NCBI GenBank assembly: GCA_049585795.1
Contig: JBAVAQ010000072.1
Coordinates: 62,001 to 126,000, forward strand
Direction: 5' to 3'
From: JABDBE01 sp049585795
GTDB taxonomy: Bacteria; Acidobacteriota; Terriglobia; Terriglobales; Acidobacteriaceae
Length of the DNA: 64,000 nt
Shown here one piece after another: positions 25,018-33,189 of the stretch. The position numbers and the translations under genes are program-made. The notes beneath the pieces are model-generated. The model worked only from the letters and a program-made list of their open reading frames with translations. It was not told the DNA's origin and ran no database searches. Within the stretch, counting starts at the first letter, position 1; each line of letters starts with the position of its first letter.

Positions 25018-26247
25018 TTAACTCTTCGTCGCCTTCCAGCCCATCCAATCGAGCATCCAGCTCCAGGACGTTTCTTGACTGCGATGGGCCGGGGGCGGCG
25101 GCAGAGGCTGGGCCGGAAACACAACGGGCTTGCCGCGATATGCGTCAGCAAGTTGCTTGAAGACCTTGCCTTGTTCTTTCACCCTGCCGTCATTGGTGAG
25201 CAGGCCAAGGCTGTATTCGAGTGAGTTGAACTCGAACTTCCGGTCCACGTCGTGGCTGTCCCAATAGCTGAACCAACTGACTCCGGAATCAATGGCCGCC
25301 AGCACCGCTTTCTCCAGCCATTCCGCCTGTTGTTTTTCCGTCAGCGCCTCGATGCAGGTATTGAACTCTTCCGCCCACACTGGCTTGCGCGGGTCGGCAG
25401 CGTACGACCGGATCAGACTGGCCATGGCTGCGAGCAGCTTCACGCTGGGCGGATCCATGGGACCGCCGTATTTCAGCGCACCAGACCAGTATGGATAGCA
25501 GTGCATTACCGGCATGGGCCGAGCCGCCAGGGCTTGCGGAGAAAACGTGTTCGACTCAAACCAGGGCAGTTCGTCCACTCCGTTCACGTGAAGGCCTTTG
25601 GGATCGACTTCCTCCATGAGCGCGAACATCTTCCTCATCCAAACATCGCCAACCGCCGGTTCTGCGCTCCAACAGGTGTTGAGCTCATTCCCGAAGTCGA
25701 AGCCGATGATGTTGTCTTTTGTTTTGATCACGCGGGACAATTGGCGCACGAAGATCTCCTGCGCGCCCCAGATGGCGTCGTCGTTGTAGAAAGCGGCTCC
25801 CGGCTTGTTGAACGGCGGTAAGAAGAACCAGCCACTCAGCTGGCCGGTGAAGACGGTAACCACGGCGTCCAGATGCCGCTCGCCCATCAATGTAAGCAAT
25901 TGATCCAGACGTTCCAGATGAAGCGGGCTTATCCACTTTGGGTTGGGCTGAAAATAAGGCCAGATCAGCAGGATGCGTAGATGGTCTGCTCCCAGGGAAG
26001 CGATCGCGTCCAAGTCGCGTTTGATTGGATCGGCATCCCATTCATTCCAACAGAACCACCAATTCTTCGAAGGGGTGTAGTTGACGCCGAAGCGATGGCG
26101 GTCCAACTGATGCCGCGTAGACGGTGCCGCTGCGAAAGTCGGTGGGTTGTGGATGATGGGCGGATGCTCTAAGGCAAACAGTCTGGCGCCGACTGAGCCT
26201 GCAACTGCGGCACGCAACCCGCCGGAGATGAAGCGGCGTCGATTCAT
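25018..26247 (-). CDS. Tat-exported glycoside hydrolase, GH5-like (endo-mannanase/cellulase type)
   Basis: 409 residues starting at MNRRRFISGGLRAAVAGSVGA, a twin-arginine signal (RRRFIS). The body has a TIM-barrel glycosidase pattern: LGADHLRILLIWPYF, VVTVFTGQLSGWFF, IGFDFGNELNTCW with the acid/base Glu after Asn (NE), and AEEFNTCIEA with a likely nucleophile Glu. This suggests a GH5/GH-A clan enzyme on a beta-glycan, but the substrate is unknown. The gene lies 17 bases upstream of a dihaem cytochrome c on the same strand. Confidence 0.75.
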   Translation of the reverse strand: MNRRRFISGGLRAAVAGSVGARLFALEHPPIIHNPPTFAAAPSTRHQLDRHRFGVNYTPSKNWWFCWNEWDADPIKRDLDAIASLGADHLRILLIWPYFQPNPKWISPLHLERLDQLLTLMGERHLDAVVTVFTGQLSGWFFLPPFNKPGAAFYNDDAIWGAQEIFVRQLSRVIKTKDNIIGFDFGNELNTCWSAEPAVGDVWMRKMFALMEEVDPKGLHVNGVDELPWFESNTFSPQALAARPMPVMHCYPYWSGALKYGGPMDPPSVKLLAAMASLIRSYAADPRKPVWAEEFNTCIEALTEKQQAEWLEKAVLAAIDSGVSWFSYWDSHDVDRKFEFNSLEYSLGLLTNDGRVKEQGKVFKQLADAYRGKPVVFPAQPLPPPPAHRSQETSWSWMLDWMGWKATKS

Positions 26248-26359
26248 AAATTGCCGGACGTTGTTAAAAGAAGCGGCATCGACAAAATGCGCGGGAATCT
26301 GGTCTCGCCTGATCGCGAGGCCCATGCGCTCGAGGCCTACGGCGCGCTGGTGAGCGCAG

Positions 26360-27928
26360 TTACCGCTTCTTCTTTTTTCCTTTGGCTTTCTTCTTGCCGC
26401 TCACTGTCTTTTTCGAAGGTTGTGCCGCCTTCTTCGCTGAGTTGTGTTTTTCGGACTTCGGCGGATTGTTGGCTTTCGCAACTGGGGCATTCGCAACCTC
26501 AGCTTTCGCGGCGGGCGTTGCTGCGGACACGACTGGCGCAACGCTTTTTCCCTTCTTCTTGCCCGGCACGGGAGCAGTAACAGCCTGAGGTGCGTTAGCG
26601 GCCGCCTTGGCGGCGCGGCCGCGCTTCGGCGGAGGCGGCGGGGGTGGCGGGGGTGGTGGCGCCAGCGGTTTTAGGAACTTCAGTATCTCTGTTCGCGAAC
26701 GCATTTTTCCATCCAGCAACAGCATGAATACGTCGTGCGCAATCTTCGGGTACTCCGGCATCGGCGGAGTGATGCGCAGTTCCGTCATCTCAAGCAACGG
26801 AAGCTTCTGCTGCACCTGCCGCCACTTGCCGAAGAAGTTCTTGATCTTCTGCGCCACCGCTTGCTGCTTGGCTGTGACTTCGAGGAACAGAACCATTTCC
26901 GGACGCGCTTCTGACAGCAACTTCCACGTGCGCGAAGGCGTCGCCGCTTCCTTGCCGGTCAGGCGCTTGGCGAGATCCTTGGCGTTGTCTTCCAAATCCT
27001 TCCACGCGGCTACCAGATCCTTGCGCGGAATCAGCTTGCGCATGTCGGCAATATCTTTGTCGCCGAGCCGCGCGGTCAGGAAATACAGCACCGCTGGTGA
27101 AGGATCGGGCGTGTAGCCCAGCTGATTCATCTGTTGCCGGGTTTTCATCAACTGTCCGAGTCCCGCCGTATCTACCTTGGCGGTGGACCAGTGCGGATTG
27201 AGCACCTTCAGCAACTCTTCTTTTTCGAGCACGCGGACGATGTGCAGCGGATCGTCCTCGTAGGCCAGTTGCTCAATCTCCTGCCCGATCGCCCGGTCGG
27301 TAATGTATTCGATGTAGTTGTTTTCCTTCGCCGACTGAATCCGCGCCTGCGTACGCTCCTCGAGCGGCCAATGAAAGCGCGCGGCAAAACGGGCGGCGCG
27401 AATCAGCCGCGATGGATCTTCCATGAACGAATAATTATGCAGAATGCGGATCAGCTTGGCTTCGATGTCCGCCGCACCATTGAACGGATCCATCAACAAA
27501 CCACGCGATCCGGGATTCAACGACAACGCCATAGCGTTGATCGTGAAGTCGCGCCGACGCAGATCTTCGATGATGGTACCGGGCGCAATGATCGGAGGCT
27601 TGCCTGTCTTCTCGTAGCGCTCGGTCCGGGCGGTGCTGATTTCGGCACGCACGTTGCCGGGCAAGACCAGATAGAGGGTCTTTAGATCGTCGTCCGCCGA
27701 CGCGACCGCCGCTCCGGCGTGTTCGAGTTGTTTCTGCAGTTTGAGGGGATTGCCCTGAACCGTAAAGTCCAGATCACGGATGGGGAATCCGCTGATGATG
27801 TCGCGGACGGCGCCACCGGTCAGGTAAATATTCATGCCCGCGTCGCGGGCAATGTCCTGTACCAGCGTGACCCCCCGCTGCTGGTCGGGGGTCAGACGGA
27901 TTTCCATGGTGTAAATGTAATCAGCCAT
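26360..27928 (-). CDS. cca: CCA-adding tRNA nucleotidyltransferase with basic Ala/Pro/Lys tail
   Basis: 522 residues. The nucleotidyltransferase head (residues ~25-150) has GGAVRDIISGFPIRDLDFTV, with the catalytic Asp pair, and REISTARTERYEKTG-type arginine motifs. It is followed by RRDFTINAMAL, EDPSRLIRAARFAAR and helical neck/body/tail domains. Residues ~420-522 are an added low-complexity tail: ten prolines, then Lys/Ala/Pro/Ser-rich sequence ending KKKAKGKKKKR, resembling histone H1 tails and probably RNA-binding. ATG 27928 has AAGG close upstream; ATG 27907 is an alternative. Confidence 0.9.
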   Translation of the reverse strand: MADYIYTMEIRLTPDQQRGVTLVQDIARDAGMNIYLTGGAVRDIISGFPIRDLDFTVQGNPLKLQKQLEHAGAAVASADDDLKTLYLVLPGNVRAEISTARTERYEKTGKPPIIAPGTIIEDLRRRDFTINAMALSLNPGSRGLLMDPFNGAADIEAKLIRILHNYSFMEDPSRLIRAARFAARFHWPLEERTQARIQSAKENNYIEYITDRAIGQEIEQLAYEDDPLHIVRVLEKEELLKVLNPHWSTAKVDTAGLGQLMKTRQQMNQLGYTPDPSPAVLYFLTARLGDKDIADMRKLIPRKDLVAAWKDLEDNAKDLAKRLTGKEAATPSRTWKLLSEARPEMVLFLEVTAKQQAVAQKIKNFFGKWRQVQQKLPLLEMTELRITPPMPEYPKIAHDVFMLLLDGKMRSRTEILKFLKPLAPPPPPPPPPPPKRGRAAKAAANAPQAVTAPVPGKKKGKSVAPVVSAATPAAKAEVANAPVAKANNPPKSEKHNSAKKAAQPSKKTVSGKKKAKGKKKKR

Positions 27929-28236
27929 GCCTTATTCAGAACTTACCAGGCTGCAATTCCCAGGATCGCGGCTCAATACCTACGGCTGACCGAAGTAAGA
28001 TTTCCACAGGGCGCATTCCGGCCTGCCCTGCGGCCCTCGGCACGTCCTACGTAAACTGCTCTGTAGACTAGACTTAGACAAGTTGAGCTGGATGGCAGCA
28101 AACTGTAGAAAATAACACAATGTTAACAATTTGGCTACTGTGAATGAGATGACTCACTATGTTCGAGGCAAAAGTGTGAGAATCTGATTAAGGTCGCTGG
28201 CGGAAAGCCCTGCTAGGGCTGCTTTGGCCGATCCCT

Positions 28237-28716
28237 ATGCCCTCCACCCACAAAAAGGTAGTAGTCCGGAAGATGGACCGCGATTCCATCAACGGCTACG
28301 TCGCTCCCGCCAATTTTGTCCGGGAAGGCAAGCTGGAGTTGCTTAACACCGCAGGCAATGTGGTCGCCATCGACTTAAAAGACATTAAAGTCGTCTACTT
28401 CGTGCGTGAATTCGAGGATGCCGACTCGCCCAGCCGCAAAACTTTCACTACTCGCCCTCGTACCGAGGGACTCTGGGTTCGGCTGCGCTTCAAGGACAAC
28501 GAAGTGCTCGAAGGCATGATGCCGAACGACCTCTCGTTAGACACCGCCGAAGGCTTCCTGATCAACCCGCCGGACCTGCGCTCTAACACGCAGCGCCTGT
28601 TTGTCCCGCGTAGCGCACTCGAGTCTCTCACCGTGCTGGCCGTGATTGGAGCGACCCGGCGTCAACGGCGCGGCGTTCCGGCAGACGCGGGACAGGTACC
28701 TTTGTTCGGAGAATAG
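28237..28716 (+). CDS. Conserved hypothetical, small beta-rich regulator-like protein
   Basis: 159 residues. The N-terminus VVVRKMDRDSINGYVAPANFV is followed by GKLELLNTAGNVVAIDLKDIKVVYFVREF, then LWVRLRFKDNEVLEGMMPNDLSLDTAEGFLINPPD. This looks like one or two small beta-barrel domains of the kind in acidobacterial proteins of unknown function. The C-terminus is Arg/Gly-rich and ends VPLFGE. No catalytic motif is visible. A repeat of the GCGGACA type lies just beyond its stop. Confidence 0.6.
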   Translation: MPSTHKKVVVRKMDRDSINGYVAPANFVREGKLELLNTAGNVVAIDLKDIKVVYFVREFEDADSPSRKTFTTRPRTEGLWVRLRFKDNEVLEGMMPNDLSLDTAEGFLINPPDLRSNTQRLFVPRSALESLTVLAVIGATRRQRRGVPADAGQVPLFGE

Positions 28717-28740
28717 GGTTAACTCAGGCGCGGTCTTCCA

Positions 28741-28767
28741 TGTAGAGCGGACACTCCTGCCCGCTGC
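28741..28767. repeat. GCGGACACTCCTG repeat, copy 1
   Basis: 27 bases beginning TGTAG, differing at three positions from the reverse complement of 40584-40610. It sits between the 159-residue hypothetical and the RES toxin gene. Confidence 0.65.
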
Positions 28768-28792
28768 TGTTTGGAAGGGGAGTCGCTCCCGC

Positions 28793-29251
28793 TCACTTGC
28801 GCACCTTGAAGAATCTTCGGTCAAACGGATAAGCCTGTTGGGAAACTACGCGAATGCGACCCGCATCCTGATGCAGCGGATTCAGCAACACATTGAACAT
28901 ATCCGGCAAGATTGCGGAGGGCACTTCCAGTAAGGCTGATTCCCTGCCCGCCAGCCAATCGTCTCCGTGGTTCCTTGAGATAGTCAGGTCAGCGATCCAG
29001 TTTTCGGGCAAAGAACTTGCTTCGAGGCGCCTCACCGGAATATCATCGGGCGCCTCGGCTTTAAGCAGGGCGTAGTTGCGCGGCAAGCGCGCCGCATCCA
29101 ACTCCAGATTCACCAACACTTCGGTCAGGGCCCCCGCCGGACTCGTCGCCAGATAAACGATCGGACGCCCCAGGGTGTGCCAGCGCGCGGACGCCAGCAA
29201 TCCGCCGCGCCCATCCAACCCCTCGTGATTGCTGATTCGCCAAAGAAACAT
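28793..29251 (-). CDS. RES-domain NAD+-degrading toxin
   Basis: 152 residues, RES family (NAD+ phosphorylase/ADP-ribosylating toxin). The conserved WRISN...GGLLASARWHTLGRPIVYLATSPAGALTEVLVNLE carries the R-W, Y and E residues used by RES domains. The C-terminal Ser segment VVSQQAYPFDRRFF is also family-like. Such toxins stop growth by depleting NAD+. A GTG at 29266 would add five residues. The predicted Xre/DUF2384 antitoxin is upstream but 190 bases away rather than adjacent. Confidence 0.88.
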   Translation of the reverse strand: MFLWRISNHEGLDGRGGLLASARWHTLGRPIVYLATSPAGALTEVLVNLELDAARLPRNYALLKAEAPDDIPVRRLEASSLPENWIADLTISRNHGDDWLAGRESALLEVPSAILPDMFNVLLNPLHQDAGRIRVVSQQAYPFDRRFFKVRK

Positions 29252-29441
29252 ACAATATCGTGACACTCGCGTGGAATGGTCGGTAGGAGGGGTCGATCAT
29301 CGCGACGGGAGGGTCAAACACAAGGTCCCTCCGCTCCGCTTCGCTCCGGTCGGGATGACAGAATTTTTATGGGAGGCGAACCCGGCCTAGCTTTGCTCGG
29401 CCACCCGGACGCGTCCGCGTCTACGCGGGCATGGCTTATAC
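29252..29441. other. 190-bp spacer between antitoxin and toxin with repeat
   Basis: Contains a copy of the AGGATGAC-family repeat (29321-29361). In typical Xre-RES pairs the genes overlap or sit within tens of bases. No gene was seen in the spacer. Confidence 0.6.
29321..29361. repeat. AGGATGAC-family repeat, variant copy 3
   Basis: AAGGTCCCTCCGCTCC, then GCTTCGCTCCGGTCGGGATGACAG; the final GGGATGACAG is like the AGGATGAC end of the other copies. It is located between the RES toxin and its antitoxin. Confidence 0.45.
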
Positions 29442-29879
29442 TTACGCGAACATGCCCTCGTCGATCTGCACCAACATTTGCTCGACCAGACGCCCGCCGG
29501 TTTCGGTCAACATCATCTGAATTGGGCTCTTGCCCTCGAAGCGCAGTTTCGGCGCGCGTACCCACTCGAGCGCCGCATCGGAATCGCCGAATGTCGCCTG
29601 CGCGCGCGACAGAATCCGCGCTGTCCGAATCGCCCGGTCCGACTCCTCGCGCGACAACTTCTGATGGCTGCTCTTGCGATGCTTGAAGGTCCGCCGATGA
29701 ATCACCAGCGCATGCACCTCGTCCCGAGTCAACCCGTGCTTGGTCATCCGGCCGACGGTGGTCAGCGGCAACCCGCGCTCGGCCAAAGCAGCCAACTCCA
29801 ACTCCGAAGCAAAGCGCGCCCCCAACCACTCCCGCAAATATTCCCCTAAAGTTCTACCCGCCGGAACTGATGTCGCCAT
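29442..29879 (-). CDS. Xre/ParS-type antitoxin (DUF2384)
   Basis: 145 residues. The N-terminal helical part resembles an Xre-like domain (ALAERGLPLTTVGRMTKHGLTRDEVHALVI). The C-terminus has RTARILSRAQATFGDSDAALEWVRAPKLRFEGKSPIQMMLTETGGRLVEQML, matching the MbcA/ParS/Xre toxin-binding domain that pairs with RES toxins. The start at 29879 is chosen because it follows a 6-bp-arm inverted repeat at 29890-29909. It likely represses its own promoter through that site. The partner toxin lies downstream. Confidence 0.85.
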   Translation of the reverse strand: MATSVPAGRTLGEYLREWLGARFASELELAALAERGLPLTTVGRMTKHGLTRDEVHALVIHRRTFKHRKSSHQKLSREESDRAIRTARILSRAQATFGDSDAALEWVRAPKLRFEGKSPIQMMLTETGGRLVEQMLVQIDEGMFA

Positions 29880-29889
29880 GGCTTGTTCC

Positions 29890-29909
29890 CCTATGGACAT
29901 TATGCCATA
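29890..29909. promoter_or_regulatory. Inverted repeat upstream of Xre antitoxin
   Basis: CTATGG and CCATAG, perfect six-base arms with an eight-base spacer, ending ten bases before the antitoxin start. Likely an autoregulatory operator by analogy with other toxin-antitoxin loci. Confidence 0.55.
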
Positions 29910-29954
29910 GAATGATGGGCAAGTTGTAATCGTTGCTGCTGATAATCCGCACAA

Positions 29955-30085
29955 GTATATGTATTTAAAGCCTTAATGTCAATGGTCCTGCATTTGGCGC
30001 GGAGTAAAGCGTATACTTTCCCGCATGATCCCGCATTTATTTCCCAAACGGGAAACAGCCGGAGATCACTGCGGAGGTATGCGCG
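29955..30085. other. Spacer upstream of orphan membrane protein
   Basis: Includes the short inverted repeat TTTCCC-AAAC-GGGAAA (30040-30055). The GGAGG just before 30086 is the ribosome binding site. Confidence 0.4.
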
Positions 30086-31147
30086 ATGGTTTTCGTGGTT
30101 CTGTGTCTTGCGGCGGGTACGCTACTCGCATGGGCGGCGGTTGAACCTAGTGAGATCCGGCACGCAATTAGGAAGATGTGGCAATGGACGCAGATGCTGG
30201 TTAGCCATCCTAAGGCGGCTATCGCACTCTTATGGAATGGTTTTTGGGGAGCATGGACTCCAATTCTGACCGCGGCAACTATTTTCATCGCATTCATATT
30301 CGATCCGCCATTGCTAGGATATGGCGCAACCAAGGTCCTGTTCGTGCTAGCGATGGCGATGATTTTCATCAGGTGTTGTTACGCCGAAGAACTACATGGG
30401 AAAAAAGAAACCAGAAAGGAATGGCCGACTCGACTGTGGGTCGACACGATAAGCCTAATAGTTCTCTCGTCAATATCGTTCCTTATGTGCGGGGTGCTGG
30501 AGAATGCAAAACGAGGCGAAGGTGCTAGCCTTGCGAATATCTGGAAGGCATCCCTACGGTGGCACGCGTCCGACACTGCGAATCCCTCAGGTGCTCCGAT
30601 TGCTGCGTCCCTGCCAATTGCTCCGCCGCCGCAAGCCGGAGACGGGCAAAAAGAACTGGCAAAACAATTAGCACAAAACCTCAAGGAGCAGGAGGCCATC
30701 AATAAGAAATTGGAGGAACAAGCACGGAAAGTAGAACCGCCTTCGTGTAGTACAAAACTGGGATCGGGGCCAAATCCATATGAGAATCTTTGCAATCAAA
30801 CCCTCGTAAAGTTTGCGCTTGATGAAGCTAATTTGATAGACGATAAGGCGAACAAACTGCTCCAAAAACTGGGCGCCGATGATGCTTACGGTCGCGACGC
30901 TGAGTCTGTGCGAAATGGGGATCGAGGTAATTTCACGTTTGACTATCACGACTGTTGCATGAGAGATGTTCACCTGTTGAGAGATGAACTTGTCTCTCGT
31001 GCAGGCCCCGCATCGGCTGAGCCGATGCAAGACTTCAACATTGCCGATACGGAACGACGGTGGAACAAAGGAAAGGACATCATTTGTACCAGCGTTAATG
31101 ATATTGCCGCATACCTGCGACGACTCGCTAGCAAAGTAACTACGTAG
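30086..31147 (+). CDS. Orphan membrane protein with coiled coil and Cys-bearing C-domain
   Basis: 353 residues with no family I can name. Hydrophobic helices lie at ~2-18, 44-71, 76-98 and 119-138. A proline-rich link (~165-187) is followed by a coiled coil at ~187-215 (QKELAKQLAQNLKEQ...INKKLEEQARK). The C-terminal ~130 residues include Cys at 221, 236, 290, 291 and 334 (spacing CC at 290-291 in DYHDCCMRDV). GGAGG seven bases upstream supports the ATG. The base composition is poorer in G+C than its neighbours, and it lies between two toxin-antitoxin loci, suggesting acquired DNA. The role is unknown. Confidence 0.6.
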   Translation: MVFVVLCLAAGTLLAWAAVEPSEIRHAIRKMWQWTQMLVSHPKAAIALLWNGFWGAWTPILTAATIFIAFIFDPPLLGYGATKVLFVLAMAMIFIRCCYAEELHGKKETRKEWPTRLWVDTISLIVLSSISFLMCGVLENAKRGEGASLANIWKASLRWHASDTANPSGAPIAASLPIAPPPQAGDGQKELAKQLAQNLKEQEAINKKLEEQARKVEPPSCSTKLGSGPNPYENLCNQTLVKFALDEANLIDDKANKLLQKLGADDAYGRDAESVRNGDRGNFTFDYHDCCMRDVHLLRDELVSRAGPASAEPMQDFNIADTERRWNKGKDIICTSVNDIAAYLRRLASKVTT

Positions 31148-31210
31148 TCCACTTACGGCTATGCTGGGCGGGGTGGCCCACCCTATCGCGTTTCACATCA
31201 CTCTGAAGGG

Positions 31211-31240
31211 TGCCCCGTCCAAGCTTTCGCTTGGGCGGGT
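31211..31240. repeat. TGCCCCGTCC hairpin repeat, left copy
   Basis: CCCGTCCAAGC pairs with GCTTGGGCGGG around TTTC (one G-T pair). A related copy without full symmetry is at 32134-32161, so the AbrB/PIN operon lies between them. Confidence 0.6.
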
Positions 31241-31293
31241 CTCTTTCGTCACTGATCGGCCCATAATCACGCTTGGTACTCCGCATATCCTGT

Positions 31294-31310
31294 GGTAGGA
31301 TTTTCCTACC
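31294..31310. promoter_or_regulatory. Perfect inverted repeat at the AbrB antitoxin start
   Basis: GGTAGGA-TTT-TCCTACC, one base before the ATG at 31312. An AbrB/MazE antitoxin bound here would block translation initiation as well as transcription; this is inference from position. Confidence 0.6.
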
Positions 31311-31311
31311 T

Positions 31312-31638
31312 ATGGCATCCCGCGACGCAACTCTTGAATACTTGACCACGACCAAGATCGGCGAGAAGGGACAACTGACGGTTCCCAAACAGTTTCGCCA
31401 GGATCTCGGCTTGGGGACAGGCGCGCCGTTTGCTGTCCTGCGACTGGGAGATGGACTGATCCTTTTGCCGGAACAACGGCGCTTCGAGCACTTATGCCAG
31501 CAGATGAGCTCAGTCCTCACGCATGCTGGCCTCACCGCCGAGGACCTGCTTGCCACGCTCCCCGAGGCGCGCAGTCGCGTTTTCGCTCGCCATTACGGAA
31601 AGAGCCGCGTGCCCCGCCGCCCCCGTCGTCAGCGTTAG
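31312..31638 (+). CDS. AbrB/MazE-type antitoxin
   Basis: 108 residues. The SpoVT/AbrB swapped-hairpin domain spans ~8-55 (LTTTKIGEKGQLTVPKQFRQDLGLGTGAPFAVLRLGDGLILLPE), a standard DNA-binding fold in antitoxins. A helical C-terminus (~60-108, Arg-rich end) would bind the toxin. The start at 31312 is preferred because it directly follows the inverted repeat. The toxin gene starts two bases after the stop. Confidence 0.85.
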   Translation: MASRDATLEYLTTTKIGEKGQLTVPKQFRQDLGLGTGAPFAVLRLGDGLILLPEQRRFEHLCQQMSSVLTHAGLTAEDLLATLPEARSRVFARHYGKSRVPRRPRRQR

Positions 31639-31640
31639 AA

Positions 31641-32111
31641 GTGACCGGCCAACGCAGAATTCGCCTGTTTCTCGACTCCAATGTTTTGACCGGCGGGATC
31701 GTCTCCGCATGGGGGCTCGACAAAGCTACGCTTTCGCTCTGCGCGGCGAAGGTTTGCAGACTGGTGTTGGCCGAAGCGGTCCGAGACGAAGTGGAAGAAA
31801 ACCTTCTTATCCACGCCGAGCGTCTGCCGTCGCTGGATGCGGATCGGCTCATTGAGGACTATCGCCAGCTGATCAAGCTGACCAACTCGGAACTCGTTCC
31901 CTATCCGGACCGGCACTTGGTGAACTTGAATCGACATCTGATTCGCCACGAAACCGACGTTCCGGTGCTCCTCTCTGCCATGGCCAGCAAACCAGACTGG
32001 TTGCTCACTCACAACACCAAGCATTTCACGAAGTCAGTCGCGCAGCGGACGGGGTTGCACATCGCGACTCCAGCAGAGTTCTTCCGAACCCTTGCGGCTT
32101 TGTTTCGATAA
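31641..32111 (+). CDS. PIN-domain toxin partner of AbrB
   Basis: 156 residues from GTG 31641, two bases after the AbrB stop. The N-terminal LFLDSNVLTGG has the first PIN Asp; later REVEEN-type (AVRDEVEENLL), HETDVPVLLSAMASKPDWLLTHNTKHF provide the other acidic residues. It is a distinct PIN lineage from the VapC at 7635. Probable RNase; the target is unknown. Confidence 0.85.
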   Translation: MTGQRRIRLFLDSNVLTGGIVSAWGLDKATLSLCAAKVCRLVLAEAVRDEVEENLLIHAERLPSLDADRLIEDYRQLIKLTNSELVPYPDRHLVNLNRHLIRHETDVPVLLSAMASKPDWLLTHNTKHFTKSVAQRTGLHIATPAEFFRTLAALFR

Positions 32112-32133
32112 CGAGCTGGCTACGCAAAGAAAT

Positions 32134-32161
32134 GCCCCGTCCGAGCGTTTCGCCTGGGCAA
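32134..32161. repeat. TGCCCCGTCC repeat, right copy
   Basis: TGCCCCGTCCGAGCGTTTCG, then CCTGGGC; same orientation as 31211-31240. It lies just past the PIN toxin stop. Confidence 0.5.
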
Positions 32162-32191
32162 GGCTTTCGCTTGACCGAAGATGCCCGGTAG

Positions 32192-32974
32192 CTATTTGTA
32201 GGTAGCGCTGGTGCGCACGAGATAGTCGCGATGCTCGGAGCCGTCTGTCATGGAACCAAATGCCGGGCCATCCAACGGGTTCGCCTTCAGGGTGTCGCGG
32301 ATGGCGGCATTCACCTTGTCCAGGGCCTCCGCGTTGGCCGCCAGGTAAAAGACCCAAAACGAGCCAGGCGCTTGGGTGTGGACGGCTTCGGTGTCGATTT
32401 CGTACTCGTGAATAGTGCCGTCGGCCAGCATTTTTTCCAGCAGTGGCCCGACCAGGTTTTTGCTGAGCGTTTCCACCGCATCGTTCGGCGCGTCCGCCTT
32501 CAATTTATAGAGCGACCCGTGAGTGTACAAATCCTTCCACGAGCCCGAATGCCAGTTGTAATAGCGGCTGACGTAAATGTTATCCCAGTGTTTGGTGGCA
32601 CTGGCAAGGAGCGGAGAAGTGGCGTTGCCGGACTTGTAGAACTCGTCGAGCACATTGAGCACAGCCGCCATAGACATTCCCGACCACCATCCGTCATGAG
32701 TCGGGCCGTCGGCGGAATGAATCAAATTCTCGTCGCTGCCGTAGCCCACAATGCTGCCACTGGCAACGGCCTTGTCCAGGACCTTGGCATTGGCCGCGTT
32801 TGACTTTGCCATCTCGGCCCACTGCGTACGCGGGAGGGTCCAAAAGGCCACGTACGAATACATCGGCGGTTTCTCTTTAACTTCGGACATCTGTGCACTT
32901 ACCGGCACCACCCAGACGGCGGACATCACTAACACGCACAGCCCTGCGAAAACTCTCCACAGTTTCCTGTTCAT
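32192..32974 (-). CDS. Secreted hypothetical protein
   Basis: 260 residues with an N-terminal signal (LWRVFAGLCVLVMSAVWVVPVSAQ). The mature part is a soluble domain with YVAFWTLPRTQWAEMAKSN, IVGYGSDENLIHSADG and GSFWVFYLAANAEALDKVNAAIRDTLKANPL. The alternation of strands and helices is like a dimeric alpha/beta-barrel fold, but this is only a pattern impression. No catalytic motif is recognised. It is oriented tail-to-tail with the PIN toxin. Confidence 0.6.
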   Translation of the reverse strand: MNRKLWRVFAGLCVLVMSAVWVVPVSAQMSEVKEKPPMYSYVAFWTLPRTQWAEMAKSNAANAKVLDKAVASGSIVGYGSDENLIHSADGPTHDGWWSGMSMAAVLNVLDEFYKSGNATSPLLASATKHWDNIYVSRYYNWHSGSWKDLYTHGSLYKLKADAPNDAVETLSKNLVGPLLEKMLADGTIHEYEIDTEAVHTQAPGSFWVFYLAANAEALDKVNAAIRDTLKANPLDGPAFGSMTDGSEHRDYLVRTSATYK

Positions 32975-33189
32975 GATTTACATCCTCCGTGATTTGCCCA
33001 GAACCTCTATGGGGGGAACTGGCCTGGGGCGACGGTAGTGTACACCTGTCGTCCTGTGAGAAAGCTTTGGGGGGGATGCCCTCTGGAATATTTCCCAATC
33101 ATTTCCCAAAAAAGATCGTGCACCTGTCGATTGGGCACATGGTCGTTCGACTAATAAGTGAGACACAAAAACGGCCCAGGGAGGCAGAT

